From: Amylostereum areolatum | Lineage: Eukaryota; Basidiomycota; Agaricomycetes; Russulales; Stereaceae | Reading direction: 5' to 3' | DNA: 64,000 bases | NCBI GenBank assembly: GCA_012932865.1 | Contig: SAXG01000001.1 | Span: 485,693-549,692 of the forward strand | Part shown: in pieces, positions 23,281-33,381 of the stretch | Layout of the letters: every line of letters begins with the position of its first letter | Numbering within the stretch: position 1 is the first letter of the stretch | Made by a program: the position numbers and the translations under genes | Notes under the pieces: model-generated | What the model was told of the DNA's origin: nothing | The model's database searches: none | The model's input: the letters and a program-made list of their open reading frames with translations, nothing else

Positions 23281-24388
23281 CAACTATGCCCTTCCCATCT
23301 CACGAGAGGATATCATGGCATGAACCCCGAGAATGCTATCTCGGTGCCCGCGGCGACTTCGCCAAAGATCTGGCTGATATCTGGGCCGGTGAAGAAGTCG
23401 GTGGAGTCTAGCGTTCAATACTTACAGCAAGAACAGTGCGGGTGACCTTTCATAATTCAATCTCTTGACAGCTCTTAGGGGTATGGCTGTTATCACAGTA
23501 TATGCTCAGTGCGCAAGGCCAAGAAATAGAGCTCGTTGATTTGGGACCGGGAAGAGGGGCGCTCATGGACGATGTGCTGCGAGTACGCTTCATCTTTTCC
23601 TGCCCATTTTCAAAACAAAGTTCTGCTAACATCCGCCAAGAACCCCGCCGCGAAGACGGTTCTTCGGCCTTCGGATACCTCAGGTCCAGTCCCCAATGCT
23701 AACCTTGACATTGACATCACTTTGACTTTCTCGACGGGCCACGCCTACGACCGGTGCTGTCGCCCTCTCCTTCACCTCTTCTCGGCCCGATGTTCCAAGC
23801 AATGCCTATAGGATCACGGATCGAAGTCTCTGCCTCAGGCTTTCAAACTGCACGCAAAATTGGCGGGATGATCGCGGGGCATGGTAGAAATGGCTGCGCC
23901 CTCATCGTCGACTATGGAGGAAACCATGTCCATGGCAAAACTTTCCGTGTAACATGTTTTACCATCATGTTGATCACTTATACTATTGCTGAAGTGTCAT
24001 TCTTTTTCAGGCCTTCAAAGATCATAAACATATTGATCCTTTCCATCTTCCAGACAAGTGCGACTTGACTGTGAACGTTGATTTTTCCTACTCTAAAGAG
24101 GCCATGGCCGGCATGGGTGCGTCTATTCAACCTCCCTTTCTCCACCTCAGCTCTCTAACCTTCCTTTCCGTCTGGCTGCCGTGCACGGCGCACTCGATCA
24201 ACACACGTTCCTCAAACACATGGGGTTCGATACATGCGTCAAAGGTCTCACAGAGGCGGCCAAGGGCGAAAGAAACGATCAAGATCGCGACCGAACGACT
24301 GGTCCAGCAAGCAATATCAGGTGCGCCGTTCTATGACTTTGAGCAGGTGAATGCGGAACCTGAGGAGGCGCAGAAGAACGGAAAGTAG
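23281..24388 (+). pseudogene. decayed NDUFAF7-type methyltransferase copy
   Basis: Fragments of NDUFAF7 (the arginine methyltransferase that assembles respiratory complex I in mitochondria) are readable in order but not in one frame. They are GYHGMNPENAIS near 23308; LLGVWLLSQYM and the SAM-binding VDLGPGRGALMDDVLR (23472-23582); LSPSPSPLLGPMFQ and PIGSRIEVS, with CALIVDYGGNHVHGKTFR (about 23750-23950); AFKDHKHIDPFHLPD and VNVDFSYSKEAMAG after a retained intron (24011-24112); AVHGALDQHTFLKHMGFD; and ETIKIATERLVQ in a shifted frame to the stop at 24388. The N-terminal part is absent, around 100 or more central residues between motif I and PIGSRIEVS are missing, and at least two frameshifts are needed. 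Introns with GT/AG ends remain, so the copy arose by DNA duplication rather than by retroposition. A working gene presumably exists elsewhere. Confidence 0.8.
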
Positions 24389-25200
24389 GCTCCACAGGGC
24401 GGTGGCTGGTCTTGTGATAGAAGCAGGGTGGGTTTCTCGCCTTTGCTTGTTTTCGCCCGGAGACGACCGTCGACAATATGGATGGGGAGGATTCGTGTAT
24501 GGATCTATTGTTCAAAGTAGCCCGCCCCTTTTTAGGATTTCATCACAACTTGCTATCACAGTGAAGCGGCTGCAACATGAGGCATACCGATGGTACCGAT
24601 GATACTAGGTGGAACATTTGAGAGGGGGCACCCTGACTTTCAGCGCTTTGCGCAGGTGATGTCTTCTTAAATTTCCGTTCTGTTTCTTTTACGTTTCATC
24701 TTGGCTGTGTATGCCTTCGTACTTCCATGCTCATGAATCGTTTGAGTTCCTCGTTTATTCCTTCGGGGGCAAACACCCCGGGCTCGTTTACCAGCATCGT
24801 TCTTGCACGCCATTCCGCCTTTTCATTCGCGAACATTCCGCCCTTCCGTGCTTACGTCTGCGCATACTTATGATCCTCCAAAGTTCCGTGTAGCTGCGTT
24901 CCGGTATTTCTCTTGCCGACCCCATATTCACGTCATCTTACTTCTTCGCTCATTCCGCAACAGCAAAGACGAGTCGAGAGGTTCAAATTTGTTCGCGACT
25001 GGCAAGCAACCCTCCAGCTTCTAATATCCCGGGCAGCTTCCGTGCAATATACAACGCTGATCGAACCCAGGGTAGTCGGAATAGGACCACCAGGATCTCT
25101 CCGTATGGTACGGTTGGTTGTCCCGGGAAAGGTGTACGTCTCCGTATAAATACTGGTACAAGTCTTCCAGCATCCTCGGCACCACAATACCTCTCGAGCC
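24389..25200. other. intergenic
   Basis: No gene recognised. The last 60 bp form the core promoter of the DUF5648-type gene. Confidence 0.4.
25145..25152 (+). promoter_or_regulatory. TATA box of secreted repeat protein
   Basis: TATAAATA stands 49 bp upstream of the ATG at 25201, good spacing for a short leader. Confidence 0.55.
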
Positions 25201-26146
25201 ATGAAGACCACCGCCCTCCTTTTCCTCTCTGCTTTCGCTGCTTTGAACCGCGCCTCCCCGGTGTCCGAGCAGGGATCGTTGGTGCCCGATCGTAGAGGGG
25301 TAAGGACTATCTCCCCTCTCCCTAGCCCAACGATTGCTAATCTGCATCGCACGTAGTATTACTCGCCGCCGCCGCCGCCCTACTACCCGCCCTCTGCGAC
25401 GTCGTCGTCGTCGTCGTCGGCTTACTCGTCGTCGTCGTCGGCTTACTCGTCGTCGTCGTTCGGCTCACTCGTCCTCGTCTTTGTGGTCGGTTTACTCGAC
25501 CTCGACTCTGTCGTCGGTTTACTCGACTTCGTCTCTGTCATCATCCACGTGCCCGTCTCCTTCCCCGTCGCACTCACCATCTCCGTCGCACTCTCCGTCT
25601 CCGTCTCACTCCCCTTCCCCCTCCCATTCTCATTCCCCATCTCCGTCTCCGTCTCATCCTCATCCACCTCCACCTCCACCCCCTAACCCTTGCTCCAACC
25701 CGAAGAGTGCGGTCGCCCTCCTGCGGGGATACAGTCCTTCAGCGACGGATCACTTCTACACGACGAACGCGGCTGAAATGCAGAACGCCGTCTCCAAGCT
25801 CGGCTATAGCCGCGAAGGCAACGCAGCGCGCATCTTCCCCTCGCACCAGGCAGAGTCGTCCACGATCCCGCTTTACAGGATTTACAGGTCGAAGGACACG
25901 GACCACTTCTACACGACGAACGCAAAGGAGCGCGCCACCGTCATCGCTGCGGGAGGCTCTGACGAGGGCGTTGCGGGATACGTCTACGCCAACAACAACT
26001 GCCCCGGCCTCATTCCGCTCTACCGGGTGTTCAGCCCGTCGGCAGATGACCATTTCTACACGACGAACCTCGCGGAGCGCAACAACGCCATTAACAAACT
26101 TGGGTACAAGAACGAAGGCATCGCCGCCTATGTGCACCCGGCTTAA
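25201..26146 (+). CDS. secreted DUF5648-type repeat protein, frameshifted
   Basis: Exon 1 (25201-25299) encodes a signal peptide, MKTTALLFLSAFAALNRASP. An intron (GTAAGG...CGTAG) leads in phase to YYSPPPPPYYPPSATSSSSS. After two SAYSSSS units the frame breaks: one extra T at 25459/25460 separates this frame from the one carrying SAHSSSS, a SPSPSPSHSPSPSH linker and the folded domain. That domain has three repeats of the DUF5648 type, each with DHFYTTN: VALLRGYSPSATDHFYTTNA, PLYRIYRSKDTDHFYTTNA, PLYRVFSPSADDHFYTTNL. It ends EGIAAYVHPA at 26146. DUF5648 units occur in secreted fungal and bacterial proteins; the biochemical role is unclear. Without the extra T the whole gene is open, so this is either a sequence error, a recent null allele, or slippage-prone simple sequence. 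Reading the Arg-rich alternative frame as real protein is unlikely. Confidence 0.75.
25400..25460 (+). repeat. TCG trinucleotide tract
   Basis: Runs of TCG broken by GGCTTAC spacers encode poly-Ser with Ala-Tyr; the frame break of the gene lies at its end. Confidence 0.8.
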
Positions 26147-26687
26147 TTCAAACATGACGAAGGTGGACGAGTGAAGCGACGTCCAGCGTATATGTGAGCA
26201 CATTGTGTGATATTCAGGGCCCATCTGACGTGGAGATTCCTTTAGGTAACTTCAATGCGCTTAAGTATCGTACATCGCCTCCTCATGCAGCCGCCGTGAA
26301 CAATTCCGCTCGTTTATTCCGTTCGTCTCGATGTTTATTTATCATTCTTACCGCTTCCAGAGTGTCCTCGTACCGGTACGATGATGTCTGTGAATAATAA
26401 TAAACACCAGTACACAGTGTTACACACTGGCAGTATATTTGTGCCATATATTTTGGGGTGTATGTAGTTCTCTGTAAGTAAGTACTGGGTGTCATAGTGG
26501 GTGAAGGTGCTGGACCGGCGCGTCGTGCGCGTGAGCAGGCCTTCGCATTTTCTTACCTTTGACCATCAACAAGATCAACAAGTTTTCCCTCTTATTCCCC
26601 CCCGCACTGGCTCGACCTCTTCGAGCTGTGAATCTCGATATCAGTATCTTTCCACCCTTTTACGCGGATTGACAAGGCCAGGGGGAT
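26147..26687. other. intergenic upstream of F-box D
   Basis: Contains an inverted repeat of short type near 26400-26430 (CAGTGTTACACACTG). No gene recognised. Confidence 0.4.
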
Positions 26688-28720
26688 ATGACAGACTCAC
26701 CTGCCATCAATGACGATGGTTCAAGGTGCGTCCTTCAGGGTATGCTTCGCAATCATACATAATCTTCTAACGCGTTTCTTCTAGTGCGCAAGGATACTGG
26801 TTATCTGCGACGTTTCCGCGGATGGCATTTCTCTCCGAAATAACTCCCAAGAGCCCTCCCGCAGATGTCACCCATGCATTACAGAGCGTTGACGACGAAA
26901 TTGAGGCTGCTTTCCTCGCCATCTGTGCCATGCGATCCCGAAGAAATGGCCTTTCTCCCATTGCTATTCTTCCCCCTGAAATGATCGCACAAGTTTTTGA
27001 GTTTAGCGCTCTCATGGACCCTCCCCAACGCGGGCGCCCCGGACCTCTTGGATGGATCCGTGTCGCGCACGTTTGCCGTGCTTGGAGACAGGTGGCTCTC
27101 CAATACCCCACACTATGGACAAACATTCACTTTACGCTGGGTGCGACGTGGACAGAGGCGTTTTTCACGCGTGCCAAATCTGCCCCAATCTCGATCAAAA
27201 CCACTGTGAACCCCTCCGGGAAATACGTCGACCGCGTATACAAAGAGTATCCTTTCGACGCCGATATCATTCGTTCCCATTTGTGGCATACCGCATCTTT
27301 GGAGTTGGATGGGAATATGACCTCACTCAACACCGTCATCCAGAGTCTCAGTCTCCCCGCTCCCAAGTTGGAAGTTCTCAAACTCACAGCACACGACAAG
27401 CCTACGACCTCCTACAGCTATTCCCAGTCCCAGTCCCTCTCCCGTACCCGGCCGTTTCTCCCTCCCGATTTTCTTGGTAAAGACACCCCTTCACTTCGAC
27501 ATGTCGCCCTTAGGGATATTTCGTTTTCCTGGACATCTCTCCCATTTCGAACGCTGGCGTCCTTGACCATCAGTATGTCACGGGGAGAAGATCCAGACAA
27601 AAGCCTCGCTCCACACATCCACCACGACGAGCCATTCTCTTCACTTGTGGCAGCGCTCGATGCCATGACTGGTTTGGAAGAACTCGCATTAGACGGGTGC
27701 ATACCATCCCGTCTCCCAGTTCAAACATCATCAAACACAGCAAACCTCCCGCGATTGACGAGCCTCACTCTCGCAGGCCCGGTGGAGAGGTTGGCCGATT
27801 TGTGGCGCTCCTTACACATATCGCCTTTCGCGAAGCTTTACTTAAAATGCGCATTACAATCATCTACTATCGAGGCCGCCTACGACGTCCTTTCCATGAT
27901 CAGCACCCACCTCAGTGCTCCTGAGCGCTCTGAAATTCCCATCCTCACCTTCCACATCTCGTCCACTGCGACCCCCGGTACGCTCACCGCCCGTACCTGG
28001 CACCATTCCAAACTTAAGGAAGCGCCTTCTCGCGCCTTCTCCCTCACGGAAGACACGGACGTCAACTTGTCCTTCTGGTTGTTTGCGCCGACTTCCATAT
28101 ATCAACGCTTCCCCGACGGGATAGTCCAGCGAATGTGCGACACTTTCCCGTTGAAACACCTGAAAGCACTTCATCTTGAAGCGCCTTTAGGAAATTCAGA
28201 GTGGTCCAAAAAGAACTGGGTTAAACGTTTCGGCCCATCCAAAGCGCTGGAGCACGTTTGCGTCTTTTCATCGGTCGCATACGGATTTTGTAGGGCGTTG
28301 GCTGGCCTTGCGAGTTCATCCTCCCCAGGCAATCGCAAAGCCAAAATAAACAAACGGACGCTCCCTCTATATCGGGATGCCGTCTTTCTCCCATCGCTGT
28401 GCTACGTCTCTCTTGAAGACGTTGACTTCGACACAGAGTGTCCGAAAAACCCTCTTTATACTCTTCTTCCTGAGTGGCTCGAGAATCGCACCAGATTCGG
28501 AGCACCGCTCGCTCACCTCAACATCATAAACTGCACAGTATTGGATGAATGGATCGACGAACTAGTCGAAAAGGTCCCTACTGTGACATGGGATGATTAC
28601 CGCGGAGATTTGGAACCATCAGAAGAAGAGGATGAAGAAGACGAGGACGAGGATGAAGACGATATGTATCTAGACCGGCGGGATTTGTGGGAGTCGGATG
28701 AGGACTACTCATATTATTGA
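26688..28720 (+). CDS. F-box protein, paralogue D
   Basis: First exon 26688-26725 (MTDSPAINDDGS), second exon 26785-28720, phase-2 intron of 59 nt, donor GTGCGT, with a TCTAAC branch-like site; 657 residues. The join gives SAQGYWLSATF, matching SAQEYW of paralogue B. The F-box region reads LSPIAILPPEMIAQVFEF, WIRVAHVCRAWRQVALQYPT and LWTNI. The leucine-rich body is by eye the closest to paralogue C. The C-terminus is acidic (EEEDEEDEDEDEDDMYLD) and closes with WESDEDYSYY. Likely SCF substrate receptor; target unknown. Confidence 0.87.
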
Positions 28721-29095
28721 GAACAAGCAATACTTATGTACGGCGACGGACTGTGTGTATGTAAAAGCTTCGGCAGCACCCCATGAATCGCCTTCGCTAT
28801 TGTCCCTTGTTTCTCTCCCTTTTCCTCAAGGTAAGCTTGCATTGGCTGAACGGACAATGTGTTGCTCCTGCTCTCTTCGAAATCAGGCAGGCTGTCCTAA
28901 TTCCTAATACATGATCTCAAGGTCTAAAGTTCACTGTCCATATGGTATGATGACCTTCGCGGCCTAGAGCTTGTTTGAAGGACTGGCACCTTTGTGTCAC
29001 GGTAGCTGCCGATTGGTCATATAATATGTATTCCGACCTATAACGTGAGTGATAATTCAGCTTCCTGTCCTTAGTTCTAGCGCTTGCGAAACTGG
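28721..29095. other. convergent intergenic
   Basis: 375 bp between the 3' ends of paralogue D and the M28 peptidase gene; nothing recognised. Confidence 0.4.
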
Positions 29096-30908
29096 TCAAG
29101 GAAGATCGTATCCAGCGGCATGAAGTATCGTCGCAAACTGCTCGACGTCCTGAATGAGAAAGCCACAAAAACCGAGGAAAACGGCGGAAACGTACCTGCA
29201 CTTTGGCGATGCTCTTGAGCTGTTCGAAGTCGTAACCTTCACGTTCGCTCAAGTCGCCTAGATTTCAGAGTGTTAGGAAACTTGTCAGGGGAGCAATCAT
29301 GCAGCATACCGCTGTTGTGGTACATAGGGTCCGCGATCGGCCCCGCACGCTCGAAGACTTGTGAGGCAGGGAAGCCCTGATAATGGAACGACTAGAGTAC
29401 ACGCGTCAGAACGAGACAAATTGCATGAAGTATGTGTCATATACCTGGTGGTCACTGCAGCACGCCTAAAGAGCCGTTATAATCGAAGAATGACCATGTA
29501 ATGAGCGTACGTACCGGAGTATATCCAACGTGAAGTTCGGGACTGTAGATAGCAGAGATATTGGCGATGAGCTGGGTGACCTCTTGCGTACCGATGCTGG
29601 GCAGATGGCGTGATATCAGCGAAATGACAAAGTCGTGATATGACAAGGTTCAATACCGTTCAGGAAGACCAAGCTGAAGAGGCTCTCCGGGTTCGTGGTA
29701 CGCGGTCATGTCAGCTTGGATCATAAGCGTTAAGTTCTTGTTTTCCGCACGAAGGTCCTCTACAAGCAACGTGGGCGACGGTTCAATGGTCAGGGGGTGG
29801 TATCACTCACGAGAATAGTATCGCGAGCCATAAAGTCCTTGCTCCTCACCCGTAAACGCGACCAGCTCGACATTAGACCTGAAGGTAACACCCATGCGTT
29901 TGATGGTCCGCGCGATGCCGAGGATTCCAGTAGTCCCAGAGCCATCGTCGTTACCACCAGGAGCACGAGCACTTCCGAAGGAACCACGGCTGTCGTAGTG
30001 TGCGCTCACAAGCACGGTTGCAGTGGTGTTGACAGTAGAGGGATAGCGACTGCGAATCAGACGTCAGAAGAACTTCAAGTCGAAGATGCAGGTATTTCAT
30101 ACCAGATAACATTCGGCGCGAAGCCAGCGAGGTAGGTGCGCAGCTCGCACTTCGCACCTGTCTCCTCGACGCGAAGCTTGAGCCAGTCCGCAGTCGTGCG
30201 GGCGCCTTGGGAGAATGAATGTCGGCTGACGATACCCGACTGGCCGTCCTCTCCTGTGAGCCAACGGATGTCGTTCTTGATTTGCGGAAGGGATATATTG
30301 GAAACGATACGAGCAATGAGAGGGTCGAACTTGAGGTTGTCGAGGATAGTACGAACGTGCTCGATGGCAGGAGCTGGAACAGGGACAAGGGGAACTGGTG
30401 TATCGGGGAGTGCATAGATACGCCAAGTGGTGGGGAGCACGGATGAAAGCGCGTAAGCATACTGAGGGGGGAGAGCCAGGAGCGCGGAGTTGGCTGTACG
30501 ATGCAAGACGGTGTATGCGCGATGGGGAGCAGACAAGGGCTCTTGAGAAGACGGAGACACGGTGAGAGCGTCGTCTGGGTTGGCATATTCTGGGATAGCC
30601 AGTAAGGAAAGCCATCCTTCAATGCCTTCAAAGCGCGGCTTCGGGCGCCAGGAGAATTTGGGATCCATGGCCGCCTCCTCTACCCAGACAAGCTGGTCGC
30701 CGGTGTTGTACGCAGAGATATCAAGCATGACATCGGGTTCCGAAAGACCTTTCTCTTCGTAACATGCAGCCTTGGGAATAAATATGCTTTGTGTTCCGTA
30801 TGTGCCGTAGTAGCTCGTGGTGAGACATGGGTCGTTGGTGACAACAGGATGATCGTGAGGGTAGATGGCGAGGAGGGCGAGCGCGCTTGCAAGCTTGGTT
30901 ACAGTCAT
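29096..30908 (-). CDS. secreted M28 family zinc peptidase
   Basis: Eight exons (30908-30103, 30049-29811, 29759-29657, 29596-29515, 29465-29445, 29391-29310, 29257-29196, 29149-29096) total 1449 nt, 482 residues, frame kept at every junction. The start MTVTKLASALALLAIY looks like a signal peptide. The metal-site motifs of M28 peptidases are present: VLVSAHYDSRG (His286), GGNDDGSGTTG (Asp303/304), LVAFTGEEQGLYGS (Glu337/338), MIQADMTAYHEPGE (Asp) and CCSDHQSFHYQGFPA (His). The long N-terminal region before the catalytic domain is a propeptide-like segment. These enzymes remove N-terminal residues from peptides using two zinc ions; the predicted site of action is outside the cell. The CCSDHQ motif is carried by a 21-nt exon. 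No broken residue is seen. Confidence 0.92.
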
Positions 30909-31258
30909 GGTAGTTGGAGCTAGTATATTCGTGACTTGTCGATAAATCAGCTCCGGCAATGCCTGGGTAAGGAGAGACGAAGGAGAGACTCGCTTACTAC
31001 TGTTACGCGCTTACGCCCCACCGACGATTGTAGTGCTCGTTGACGACAAAACGCGTCTCTAGGACCATGAGCTGCCAGTGAGCTCGACGTTTCGTCGGCC
31101 CGCTCCCTTCCGAGTTGCCTTCGTACAGGTCCCACTCTGGTCCTACTACTAAGTACTTAGCCTAAGTTACTTCCCAACGACATTGCTTCATTTCAGTGAA
31201 ACTGGATGCCCATAACGGGTATGAACAAACGTATAGAATGTATCGAGGGCTATACATG
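30909..31258. other. spacer between minus-strand genes
   Basis: Promoter of the M28 peptidase and 3' flank of SPC34; nothing else recognised. Confidence 0.4.
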
Positions 31259-33124
31259 TCACACGTCGAACCGTACAATCTGCTCCCCGCCCCCGCGGTC
31301 GATCCTCACTAGCCGCTTCGCAACACAGCCATAGAGTACCTTCGTCGCGCCCTGTCCTGTCAATGACCCGACTGAACGCGGTCCAGCTTTCGCGGTCAGA
31401 ATCTCCTTGAGTTTGTTTAGTGGAAGGGAGTGGTCGGGAGCCGACATCAAAAGCGCAAGGAGCATATGTGCCGTTAAGACTTGTTGGACTGTTGTTTGAC
31501 CTCTTGGAGGTATGAGGGATGCAGATGATAGAGACGATGACGTCGGAGAAGGCGGCGCCGGCATTTGCGAGGACAGGTCCTGTAGATGGGCACTAAAATC
31601 GATCGTAAGGGTGTTCGTCTACAAACTGGGGGACCCCAACTTACATAGTCTCCTTCGCTCGCGGTGGTTTAGTGTCGCCACCTCCGGAGACATCGTATGG
31701 ATGTCCAGGCATGATGATCTCTCCGACAGAGGACCATATTTTCGTCTAAGAGCAATCAACATCCGATGATTATTTAAAATCATGAAACACTCACAACGAT
31801 GCGTTTCCACGTCGGCAGTCACTCGGATCTTCTGTTTCTTCTCGGTAAAAGGAGCACTTGGTGGCACAATGGGTTCGTGATTGGGTTCGACGTCGACCAC
31901 AGATGTGTCATCTTCAGGGTAATCTTTTGGAGAAGATTGAGGAGGCACAGATACGTGATGTCTCTGGACCACTGTTGCGTCTTCCAGTGAATCTTGCCCT
32001 TCTTCTTGGTTATGGTCCTCCTCCTCAATGAAATCCTCAGGTAGTTCCTCGCCGCCCTCGTCACCTTCAAGTGTATTGTTGGACGGGTTGGGCATTGCGA
32101 AGCTGTCTTCGTCAGTAGAGTCAAGTTTGTGAACGAGGCGCGCAAACTTCTGAGCCACAGGACTAGTGAAGGACGTGGTGATGTCGCCCAAGTCCATTGG
32201 TTCGTCCATGAGGAGTTCGTCGGAGAACTGAAGTGTTCGAGCAGGAGCCCCAGGTGTGTTCCAGAACGCATCCTCTTGGGAGTCAGATCGCGCCACCGTG
32301 GATGCGACCGGGGCAGGTTTTGGATGCAGACTGCGCATTGCAGGTCGTTTGCGTTGCAAAGCTTCCTTCTGCAAGGCATTCAGGGGGGTAGACCTTATAA
32401 GTTCAAAAGTGAACATCACGTACCCGTTGCTGCATCTGCTCTATCCGCGTCTGCAAGTCTTCGATGCGCTGCTCTTCGGTAGCTGCCAGGGATTTGGGCG
32501 ATGCTAGGGCGGGGTGGAAGAGGGCCTGTTGTATGGGCCTTTACTTAATGATCGAATACAAGACCGGGACACTTGAAATGCGAACTAACTTGCTTGAGTG
32601 CGTCATTCAGGGAATGCATATTCTGCCTAATCTCCTCAAGTTGTTCGAGCATGGTGGTCACCTGAGATCGCGCGCGGGGCATAGGGCGTATAGAGCCGCT
32701 GTGTATGGTTGAGCTTCGGGAGATGAAGGGTATGAAGAGAGCGAGTAACGTACTAACGATCCAAGTATTTCAATGCAGCTATCGCATACACCTCCGGTTC
32801 TGGCTCCTTCGGTCGTAGCATATCCTGTCTCGTAGCGGCATGTTTCCTCAAAGGCGTCGCGCTGACCACTTCAATTCTGGTAACCTCTGACGTTCCGGAA
32901 TTCTCTGCTTCGCGAAGAGGTTTGCCAACGGGAGGGACGAGGGTGAACAGTCCGATTTCAGATGTGTCGCACTCCCGAATGAGGTCGCCAAGGGGTGTAT
33001 AGAGGATGGCACGCGTGAAGGGTCCACCCGACGAAGGTAGTGCAGAGCATGTGGCAGAAGCAGAAGAACTGATGAGTTTTGACGCGTTTGCGACGCGATC
33101 GATGTGGTCGGTGAGCGAGGGCAT
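31259..33124 (-). CDS. SPC34: DASH complex subunit SPC34
   Basis: Exons 33124-32754, 32698-32590, 32525-32424, 32368-about 31823, 31745-31645 and 31592-31259 give about 520 residues. The N-terminus has the Spc34 pattern MPSLTDHIDRVANASKLI and GPFTRAILYTPLGDLIRECD, EIGLFTL; after the first intron comes YLDRYGSIRPMPRARSQV and the coiled coil MLEQLEEIRQNMHSLNDALK. A long acidic middle follows, then the conserved IWSSVGEIIMPGHPYDVSGG, PPRAKETIAHLQDLSSQ and a C-terminal winged-helix-like VLTAHMLLALLMSAPDHSLP. Spc34 is part of the DASH/Dam1 ring that links kinetochores to spindle microtubules. The exon 4/5 join is uncertain: the best donor (GTGAGT at about 31792) breaks frame, while weaker in-frame donors (GTGACT at 31822 or GTGGAA nearby) keep it. 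It shares a 257-bp promoter region with paralogue E. Confidence 0.8.
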
Positions 33125-33381
33125 CGTGGTTGTGTGTGCGAATGAGACCGCCGCCAACACTCTCAGCGGAGCCTCACGTGACCAGTAAATAGGCGCCTTG
33201 CTCCCTGATTCCTGAGGCTGAAGGGGTCCTGGGGTTCCAGACTCCCCAGCTTGCCCCAGCTTGAACCCACCTTCAGAGACGTCGGATTTCCTAGACATTC
33301 CCCGTCCAGAAGCGCTATCCAATCTCTCTCCTACGCGCAGATCGAAGGCCTGGTCTTATCGTGGCGAAGGATAGGTTCATC
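33125..33381. promoter_or_regulatory. bidirectional promoter SPC34 and F-box E
   Basis: 257 bp between divergent start codons. No specific element identified. Confidence 0.45.

Noticed and set aside
25334..25480. Arg-rich reading of the TCG tract as the N-terminus of the DUF5648-type protein
   Set aside because: The repeat unit shows that Ser/Ala/Tyr is the true frame and that the break comes from one extra T.
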